Below, piece by piece: positions 58,882-64,000 of a stretch of DNA of 64,000 nucleotides. The stretch is from Prevotella sp. UBA2742 (GTDB taxonomy: Bacteria > Bacteroidota > Bacteroidia > Bacteroidales > Bacteroidaceae), in the NCBI GenBank assembly GCA_002353485.1, contig DEJS01000006.1, positions 80,225 to 144,224 on the forward strand, read 5' to 3'. Every line of letters begins with the position of its first letter. Position 1 is the stretch's first letter. The notes beneath the pieces are model-generated. The model was not told the DNA's origin and did no database searches. It saw nothing but the letters and a program-made list of their open reading frames with translations. Made by a program: the position numbers and the translations under genes.

Positions 58882-60135
58882 ATGGCAAAGACAGGTTTTT
58901 GGCTCCACGGAGCCACCGGCAAGCTCGCAGGAGCTACAATGAGTAAGGGCGCTAATGGCGAAACCATTATGCGCGAAGTGGTCACTCCGAAGAATCCCAA
59001 AACGGAGGGACAGTCGATCCAGCGCATCATCATGGCTACGGTGATGATAGCTTACATGTATATGAAGGAGCTTTGCGACCACTCGTTCGAGGGTCTGGCA
59101 AAGGGTGCGAAGACGATGGCTCAGTTTATGAAGCTGAATCTTAACGTGATACGTCAGAAGGTGTCTGGCGACGTGGCCAGCGGCTACGGTCTGGACTCTA
59201 TCTGGGCTTTCACTCCTCACGGTTCAAAGATTCTTGCTCCTAACGAGTTCATCATCTCGCAGGGTTCGCTGCCCCAGGTGGCTGTGACGCTGCCCAGCGG
59301 TCAGAGCACCGTGGCACAGCTGACAGGTCTGGCAGGCAACTCGTACCAGGCAGTGATAGACAAGTACAATCTGCGCCGCGGCGACCAGCTGACGTTTGTG
59401 ACGCTGCAGGGCCCGACGCCTGAACGCTCGCAGTTCTACTTCTCGCGCGTCATCCTTGACCCGACGAATGCTGACGGTTCTCCCGCCCAGCTGACAGTGC
59501 CCTTCGTAGGCAACGACAACAAGGTGAACCTGCCCTCGCCGCGTAACACGGGAGAGTTTATGACGCTGAACTTCCAGGGCGGTGCCGTGAGCTACGGCTA
59601 CAGCGCACAGACGCTGACGGCAGCAGGCGTCATTGTTAGCCGCAAGGAGGGTGACACCTGGCTGCGCTCTACCTGCCAGCTGACGACTGATGCTGAGCGT
59701 ACGAGCTACGGCTACTACAGCATGCAGCAGTGTCTGGACGCAGCCCAGGCGGGCGGCATCGGACTGCTGAGCGGTCGCTACTTGAACAATGCCGGCGAGG
59801 GCATGGTGGCCAACGTGAATGGCGACGGTATGACGGTGACGCTGGTGAACGGTGCTACGGCGCACGTGACTGGCCTGACGTTTGACGCCGACAATTACGT
59901 GGTGATGAACGACGGACAGGGCAACAAGTACTACCTGAAGGGTACCTGCCTGCGCAGCTCGAACTTCGGCAAATACATCCGTCAGATGGAGAACACTGAG
60001 ACGGCGCCTGAGGGTGCTACGGACGCAAATACCGTGGCTACCGACCCGACGTTCCAGAACGAGACCGGCGCGCTGCTGGACAGTGTGGCATGGCTGCTGA
60101 ACCATGGCTTGCCCATCTCGCAGATTACTGCATAG
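58882..60135 (+). CDS. uncharacterised Bacteroidota protein, 417 residues
   Basis: No signal peptide or membrane helix. The N-terminus MAKTGFWLHGATGKLAGATM, the VTPKNPKTEGQSIQRIIMAT segment and SFEGLAKGAKTMAQFMKLNL then FIISQGSLPQVAV recall phage-capsid-like or DUF6266-type proteins, in which a K-N-P-x-T-x-x-Q-x-x-R motif is usual. The C-terminal half is beta-rich (SYGYSAQTLTAAGVIVSRKE, VTLVNGATAHVTGLTFD). I do not know its function. It is alone between divergent RelE/antitoxin and convergent argC, with its own terminator. The related protein at 38627-39340 shares several motifs in order. Confidence 0.82.
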   Translation: MAKTGFWLHGATGKLAGATMSKGANGETIMREVVTPKNPKTEGQSIQRIIMATVMIAYMYMKELCDHSFEGLAKGAKTMAQFMKLNLNVIRQKVSGDVASGYGLDSIWAFTPHGSKILAPNEFIISQGSLPQVAVTLPSGQSTVAQLTGLAGNSYQAVIDKYNLRRGDQLTFVTLQGPTPERSQFYFSRVILDPTNADGSPAQLTVPFVGNDNKVNLPSPRNTGEFMTLNFQGGAVSYGYSAQTLTAAGVIVSRKEGDTWLRSTCQLTTDAERTSYGYYSMQQCLDAAQAGGIGLLSGRYLNNAGEGMVANVNGDGMTVTLVNGATAHVTGLTFDADNYVVMNDGQGNKYYLKGTCLRSSNFGKYIRQMENTETAPEGATDANTVATDPTFQNETGALLDSVAWLLNHGLPISQITA

Positions 60136-60164
60136 GCAGCGGGAACGCCACTATCCTAAAGGAG

Positions 60165-60205
60165 AGGACCGAGCCCCCAGGGAGGGACTCGGTCCTTTCT
60201 TTTTG
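60165..60205 (+). terminator. terminator of the 58882 gene
   Basis: AGGACCGAG (60165-60173) with CTCGGTCCT (60188-60196), 14-nt loop, then TTCTTTTTG. A strong intrinsic terminator facing the end of argC. Confidence 0.88.
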
Positions 60206-60222
60206 TTTGTGGGCCGTGGAAG

Positions 60223-61266
60223 TCAGAAGGCCGAGGCCTTCAGCCGGAGGCCTGTCCGCTCGTCAATGCCGAACATGAGGTTCATGTTCTGTACGGCCTG
60301 GCCTACGGCTCCCTTCAGCAGATTGTCGATGCAGGAGGTGACCAGCACCTTGCCTTCGAAACCGTCGACATGTACCAGGGCTTTGTTGGTGTTCACCACC
60401 TGTTTCAGGTCGATGGCCTTGTCGCTGTAGTGGGTAAAGGCGGCATCCTGGTAGAACTCCTTGTAGGCAGCAACAATGTCGTCGGCAGGGGCCTTGGTCT
60501 TGATGACGGCGGTACAGAAGATGCCACGGGCAAAGTCGCCACGGTAGGGGATGAAGTCGATAGAGGCGTCCAGATAGCCCTGTACTTGCTTCAGACTCTG
60601 GCGTATCTCTGCGATATGCTGGTGGCTGAAGGCCTTGTAGATACTCATGTTGCCCGTACGCCATGAGAAATGGGTGGTGGCAGCGGGTTTCTGGCCTGCT
60701 CCTGTGGAGCCTGTGATGGCGTTGACGCTGACGTCTTCCTTCAGCAGGTTCAGGTGAGCTGCAGGAAGGAGGGCCAGCTGGATACAGGTGGCAAAGCAGC
60801 CTGGGTTGGCTACATGCTGTGCCTTGCAGATTTCTTCCTTATTAATCTCTGGCAGCCCATATATAAAGTTATAGGGAAGAGTGAAAAGTGAAGAATTTGC
60901 TTCCGCACTTCCTTCTCCGGTAGGAAATTTATCACTATTCACTATAACCTTTTCCCTTTTAATGCGGAAGTCCTGTGCCAGGTCGATAATCTTGACGTCG
61001 GCCGGAATGGTGTGCTCCTTGAGGAACTGCTCACTCTTGCCATGGCCGAAGCAGAAGAAGACGACATCGACCCTGTCGAAGGGCATCTGGTCGGTAAACT
61101 TCAGTTCGGTCTCGCCTGTCAGGCCTTCGTGCACGTCAGACACCAGGTTGCCGGCATTGCTCTCCGAGTTGGCAAAGACAATCTCTGCCTCGGGGTGGTT
61201 GAGCAGCAGGCGGATGAGCTCGCCACCGGTATAGCCTGCTGCACCTAATATTCCTACTCTTATCAT
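60223..61266 (-). CDS. argC: N-acyl-gamma-glutamyl-phosphate reductase, with an insertion
   Basis: 347 residues. Rossmann motif ILGAAGYTGGELIRLLL, the catalytic Cys157 in NPGCFATCIQLALLPA, and the AITGSTGAGQKPAATTHFSW and His-containing SHQHIAEI segments identify ArgC. It reduces the acylated glutamyl phosphate in arginine synthesis. Between IIDLAQDFRIK and NFIYGLPEINK an extra ~29 residues appear (104-132) where relatives have a short loop. The DNA there (60871-60957) is AT-rich and near-palindromic, so it looks like an in-frame insertion. The catalytic residues remain, so activity may be kept. It follows argG after a 97-nt gap with a long inverted repeat. Confidence 0.93.
   Translation of the reverse strand: MIRVGILGAAGYTGGELIRLLLNHPEAEIVFANSESNAGNLVSDVHEGLTGETELKFTDQMPFDRVDVVFFCFGHGKSEQFLKEHTIPADVKIIDLAQDFRIKREKVIVNSDKFPTGEGSAEANSSLFTLPYNFIYGLPEINKEEICKAQHVANPGCFATCIQLALLPAAHLNLLKEDVSVNAITGSTGAGQKPAATTHFSWRTGNMSIYKAFSHQHIAEIRQSLKQVQGYLDASIDFIPYRGDFARGIFCTAVIKTKAPADDIVAAYKEFYQDAAFTHYSDKAIDLKQVVNTNKALVHVDGFEGKVLVTSCIDNLLKGAVGQAVQNMNLMFGIDERTGLRLKASAF
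60874..60956. repeat. palindromic insert within argC
   Basis: Outer arms GGGAA (60874-60878) and TTCCC (60952-60956) enclose AGTGAAAAGTGAAGAATTT (60880-60898) and AAATTTATCACTATTCACT (60925-60943), which pair at 16 of 19 positions. The stretch is markedly AT-richer than the flanking codons and has no in-frame stop. An 11-nt match (AGTGAATAGTG) to one arm occurs at 24465-24475 in the greA-argD spacer. Confidence 0.7.
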
Positions 61267-61292
61267 ACTTTCTATTGTTTAACTACGAATTA

Positions 61293-61352
61293 CACGAATT
61301 TCACGAATTGATGCTATGTGCGGACCAATTAGCGTAATTCGTGAAATTCGTG
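61293..61352. repeat. 17-bp perfect inverted repeat between argG and argC
   Basis: CACGAATTTCACGAATT (61293-61309) and AATTCGTGAAATTCGTG (61336-61352) are perfect complements around a 26-nt loop. The left arm extends a tandem ACGAATT motif (at 61285, 61294 and 61303). In the argG-argC mRNA it would fold to a long stem. It may be a mobile-repeat remnant, an mRNA processing or stability element, or a weak attenuator. Confidence 0.8.
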
Positions 61353-61363
61353 GTCGTTTCTTC

Positions 61364-62566
61364 TTATCTTTTCTCGTCCTTATGTATGCCGTAGTAAACG
61401 CGCAGGGGAGTGCTCGATACCTTGATGAAGCCCTTGGCCTCGTCGGCTGTCCAGCCGGTCTGTGTCTCGCCATATTCGCCCAGCTTCGACTTCGTCAGGT
61501 CGTTCTCGGAATCGATACCTACGGTCTCGAAACTGTATGGGCGCAGCTTCAGGATGGCCGTACCCGTCACGTTGCGCTGGCTGGAGGTCAGCATGGCTTC
61601 GATGTCGGGCATTACGGGCTCCAGGTACTGGCTCTCGTGAAGGAACATGCCGTACCAGTTGGCTACCTGGTCCTTCCAATACTGCTGCCACTTCGAGAGT
61701 GTCGACTTCTCGAGGAGGCGGTGTGCCTCGATGATGAGCTTGGGGGCGGCAGCCTCGAAGCCTACGCGACCCTTGATGCCGATGATGGTGTCGCCCACGT
61801 TGGCATCGCGGCCAATGGCGTAGGAGGCTCCTATCTCCTCAATACGCTGGATGGCCTTTACCTTGTCTGTGAACTGTTCGCCATTGACACCTACTATCTC
61901 GCCCTTCTCGAACTGAATCTTCAGTACGGACTCCTGCTCCTTGGCGGTGACGTGCTTCAGATAGGCATCCTCGGGAAGGCCCTGCGTCGGGTCGAGGAGC
62001 TCGCCGCCACAGATGCTGGTGCCCCAGATGCCTACATTATATGAATACTTCAGCTTGGTGAAGTCGGCAAAGAAACCGTGCTCGTTCAGATAGTCTACTT
62101 CTTCCTTTCGTGTGAGTTTCTTGTCGCGTGTCAGCGTGATAATCTCCACGCCAGGTGCCATCACCAGGAAGGTCATGTCGAAACGTATCTGGTCGTTGCC
62201 GGCACCGGTGGAACCGTGGGCAATGGCGTCAGCACCAATCTCCTTGGCATAGCGGGCAATGGCGATAGCCTGGAAGATGCGCTCGCTGGAAACGGAGATG
62301 GGATAGCAGTTGTTACGCAAGACGTTGCCAAAGATCATGTACTTCAGGGACTTCTCGTAGTACTCCTGAGTTACGTCGAGTGTCACGTAGGCCTTGGCGC
62401 CCAGCTTGTAGGCGTTCTCCTCGTTGGTCTTGAGCTGCTCAGCACTGAAACCGCCGGTGTTGGCGCATGCTGCATATACATCCCAGCCGTCCTGGGTCAA
62501 CTTCATCACGGTGTAGCTGGTGTCCAAACCACCACTGAATGCTACTACTACTTTCTTGTTTGCCAT
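61364..62566 (-). CDS. argG: argininosuccinate synthase
   Basis: 400 residues. ATP pyrophosphatase P-loop VVVAFSGGLDTSYTVMKLTQ at the N-terminus, then HGSTGAGNDQIRFDMTF and the citrulline/aspartate contacts around SICGGELLDPTQGLPEDAYL and GRDANVGDTIIGIKGRVGF. It joins citrulline and aspartate. The ATG at 62566 is 1 nt after the GNAT stop, so these two are coupled; argC follows after 97 nt. The protein is of the length usual in Bacteroidota. Confidence 0.95.
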   Translation of the reverse strand: MANKKVVVAFSGGLDTSYTVMKLTQDGWDVYAACANTGGFSAEQLKTNEENAYKLGAKAYVTLDVTQEYYEKSLKYMIFGNVLRNNCYPISVSSERIFQAIAIARYAKEIGADAIAHGSTGAGNDQIRFDMTFLVMAPGVEIITLTRDKKLTRKEEVDYLNEHGFFADFTKLKYSYNVGIWGTSICGGELLDPTQGLPEDAYLKHVTAKEQESVLKIQFEKGEIVGVNGEQFTDKVKAIQRIEEIGASYAIGRDANVGDTIIGIKGRVGFEAAAPKLIIEAHRLLEKSTLSKWQQYWKDQVANWYGMFLHESQYLEPVMPDIEAMLTSSQRNVTGTAILKLRPYSFETVGIDSENDLTKSKLGEYGETQTGWTADEAKGFIKVSSTPLRVYYGIHKDEKR

Positions 62567-62567
62567 A

Positions 62568-63167
62568 TTATTTGTCGTCTAATTGTTTTATTCTTTCTAT
62601 CACTTCTTCGGGTATCTTGGCGGGAAGGTGCTCCTCGGGGTCGTAGAGCATAGCCGTGCAAATACAATACTTACGGCCGGTCCGGTGCAGGACGTCTACA
62701 TTCACGCAACCTTCACAGCCACGCCAGAATGCCTCGTCGTCGGTGAGGTCGGCGAAGGTCACGGGCTGGTAGCCCAGTTCTGTGTTCATCTTCATCACAG
62801 CGGCACCGCTGGTCAGCGAGAATATCTTAGCGTGTGGCCAGCGGGTGCGGGCCAGCGAGAACGTCATGTCCTTGATTTTCTTGGCTACGCCCAGACCTCG
62901 GAAGTCGGGGTGTACTATCAGTCCGCTCGTCGTCACATATTGCTTGTTGCCCCATGTCTCGATGTAGCTGAACCCAGCAAAACGGTTGCCGCTTAGGGCG
63001 ATGACGGCCTTGGCTTCTTTCATCTTTGTTGCCAGATATTCGTGTGTACGCTTGGCAATACCTGTGCCGCGGACCTTGGCGGCATCGGCGATGGTCTGCA
63101 GGATGGTGTCCACGTATGCCTCATGTTCAGGACCTGCCACAAATACTTTTATTTCTTCTTGTTCCAT
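62568..63167 (-). CDS. GNAT acetyltransferase of the arginine cluster
   Basis: 199 residues. The acyl-CoA loop VHPDFRGLGVAKKIKDMTF is the GNAT A motif (R-x-x-G-x-G/A), preceded by KQYVTTSGLIV. It has a Cys-rich C-terminal part (EAFWRGCEGCVNVDVLHRTG, then YCICTAMLYDPEEH). It sits between argR and argG and would be the natural candidate for the N-acylglutamate synthase that opens the pathway, since no argA or argJ is in this window. Function is inferred from place; the substrate is not shown. Stop and argG start are 1 nt apart. Confidence 0.85.
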   Translation of the reverse strand: MEQEEIKVFVAGPEHEAYVDTILQTIADAAKVRGTGIAKRTHEYLATKMKEAKAVIALSGNRFAGFSYIETWGNKQYVTTSGLIVHPDFRGLGVAKKIKDMTFSLARTRWPHAKIFSLTSGAAVMKMNTELGYQPVTFADLTDDEAFWRGCEGCVNVDVLHRTGRKYCICTAMLYDPEEHLPAKIPEEVIERIKQLDDK

Positions 63168-63206
63168 TATATTATGAACTAATAACTGTAATCTTGATAT
63201 TGTTGC

Positions 63207-63683
63207 CTACTTCATGTTTGGTACAACTTTACTCAAAGCCTCTACTACTTTGTCCTTTGCGATGCCTTGCTTGATGACTATAAAAATGGTGTCGTCGCCT
63301 GCGATAGTACCTAATATCTCCTCAATGTGATTGTTGTCGATGTTATAGGCTATAGAACTGGCGTAGCCCGGACGTGTCTTGATGACGCCCATGTTACCGG
63401 AGAAATTGATGCTCAGGAATCCTGGTACTTCCAGCATTTGACGTACCTGATGGGGCGTAGACACGCGTTTGTACATAGTGTCGTTAGGCAGTACGTATAC
63501 GTAATTGCCACGCATTGAAGCTGCTTTCGCTACTTTCAGCTGTTTCAAGTCGCGACTCAGCGTAGCCTGAGTTAGCTGGAAACCTTCTTTCTTAAGGGCT
63601 GCCAACAGCTCGTCCTGACTACCTAACTCCTGACTGGAAATAATCATCCGGAGGGCCTCGAGCCTATCGTTCTTAATCTTCAT
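63207..63683 (-). CDS. argR: arginine repressor
   Basis: 158 residues, standard ArgR length. The winged-helix part includes GSQDELLAALKKEGFQLTQA with TLSRDLKQLKVAKAA, and the C-terminal hexamerisation and arginine-binding part includes INFSGNMGVIKTRPGYASSI, IAGDDTIFIVIKQG. It should repress the cluster argR-GNAT-argG-argC, and possibly the distant argD operon, when arginine is plentiful. The GNAT ATG lies 39 nt after its stop. An inverted TATGCAAA/TTTGCATA pair surrounds its -7 box, a candidate operator. Confidence 0.95.
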   Translation of the reverse strand: MKIKNDRLEALRMIISSQELGSQDELLAALKKEGFQLTQATLSRDLKQLKVAKAASMRGNYVYVLPNDTMYKRVSTPHQVRQMLEVPGFLSINFSGNMGVIKTRPGYASSIAYNIDNNHIEEILGTIAGDDTIFIVIKQGIAKDKVVEALSKVVPNMK

Positions 63684-63695
63684 TGTTAGTATATT

Positions 63696-63735
63696 TATGC
63701 AAATGCGGCTGCAAAATTATACAATTCTTTGCATA
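63696..63735 (-). promoter_or_regulatory. argR promoter with candidate operator arms
   Basis: The minus strand has a TAATTTTG -7 box at 63719-63712, 29 nt ahead of the argR ATG. TATGCAAA (63696-63703) and TTTGCATA (63728-63735) form an inverted repeat with 32 bp between centres, about three helical turns, flanking the box. Autoregulation by ArgR is a reasonable guess; an ArgR site in Bacteroidota is not something I can confirm from sequence. Confidence 0.45.
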
Positions 63736-63913
63736 TAACCAAACCTTTTGCCTACTTTTTTTGAGAGCTTTGTTATTTTCATTATCAGGCTTCCCTCTCT
63801 ATCGCGTATGCATGCGCATGTATATTATACAATGTCTTTATGTTTTAAAGCCTTGATACAGGTCAAATAGACTTGTAATTAGTGTTAAATTGGTGATTTT
63901 TCTCTTGAAAAGT

Positions 63914-63944
63914 TTTGTTGGTTCGGAAAATAGTCGTACCTTTG
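63914..63944 (+). promoter_or_regulatory. strong promoter, probably of an rRNA operon beginning beyond the window
   Basis: TTTG (63914-63917), 19-nt spacer, TACCTTTG (63937-63944) match the consensus exactly. What follows (GAGCGACAGAAGAATAGAGA then TCTTTGAAAG at 63990-64000) resembles the leader that precedes 16S rRNA genes in Bacteroidales, including a small AGGGC/GCCCT hairpin (63955-63971). No gene is seen in the part shown; the spacer 63684-63913 otherwise holds only the argR promoter region and AT-rich sequence. Confidence 0.5.
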
Positions 63945-64000
63945 CATCCGCTTTCAGGGCGAGGCCCTTTGAGCGACAGAAGAATAGAGATCTTTGAAAG

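Overview
The window reads as chromosomal DNA from a GC-rich member of the Bacteroidota, most like Prevotella or a close Prevotellaceae relative. The grounds are promoters of the TTTG-N19/20-TAnnTTTG type, almost no Shine-Dalgarno sequences, a short GyrB, a succinyl-type ornithine transcarbamylase, paired CE8 pectin esterases, and surface proteins with type IX secretion (T9SS) style C-termini. This is inference from gene content; no 16S sequence is present, although an apparent rRNA leader begins at the right edge.

Layout. 1-12991 is mostly housekeeping: a cytidylate-kinase-like gene, a cupin lipoprotein, ung with a DUF3109 gene, an overlapping gyrB / GH95 fucosidase / AraC string, rpsT, tRNA-Glu, recO, murF and priA. 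12992-13357 is a striking intergenic region built of several 11-nt-period repeat arrays around a terminator. 13358-24465 holds a FadL-type porin, a 7TM-HD phosphodiesterase, gltX, waaA, a gamma-carbonic-anhydrase-like protein, a metallophosphoesterase, a DUF5703 glycosidase-like protein and greA. 24585-34884 is an amino-acid block: argD-proC-XRE/cupin-acyl-CoA synthetase-proB-proA-sensor kinase-argF'-aldolase. Two pectinesterases, tRNA-Pro and mdh follow.

38400-58900 is accessory DNA: a second 11-nt repeat array, a DUF3791/DUF3990 toxin-antitoxin-like trio bracketed by a 51-bp perfect repeat, a 1542-residue C10 protease fused to BspA-like repeats and a hydrophobic domain, an orphan sorting-domain protein, a membrane kelch-AraC regulator, a run of modular surface proteins that share leader and signal peptide, and two more toxin-antitoxin pairs (PIN and RelE/ParE). 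58882-60135 is a family of unknown function with a probable remote homologue at 38627-39340. 60223-63683 is argC-argG-GNAT-argR, followed by what looks like an rRNA operon promoter.

How the parts fit. The arginine genes are split. argR-GNAT-argG-argC runs leftward from 63.7 kb to 60.2 kb, while argD-proC-XRE-AMP ligase runs rightward from 24.6 kb. In Bacteroides these genes, as I recall, form one co-directional cluster, and inverting 24.5-60.2 kb would restore exactly that order, so a ~36 kb inversion is the simplest reading. argC also carries an AT-rich, near-palindromic in-frame insert. The 11-nt repeat arrays, the argC insert, the repeat-bracketed toxin-antitoxin modules and the C10/LRR/hydrophobic fusion are the features I would look at first.
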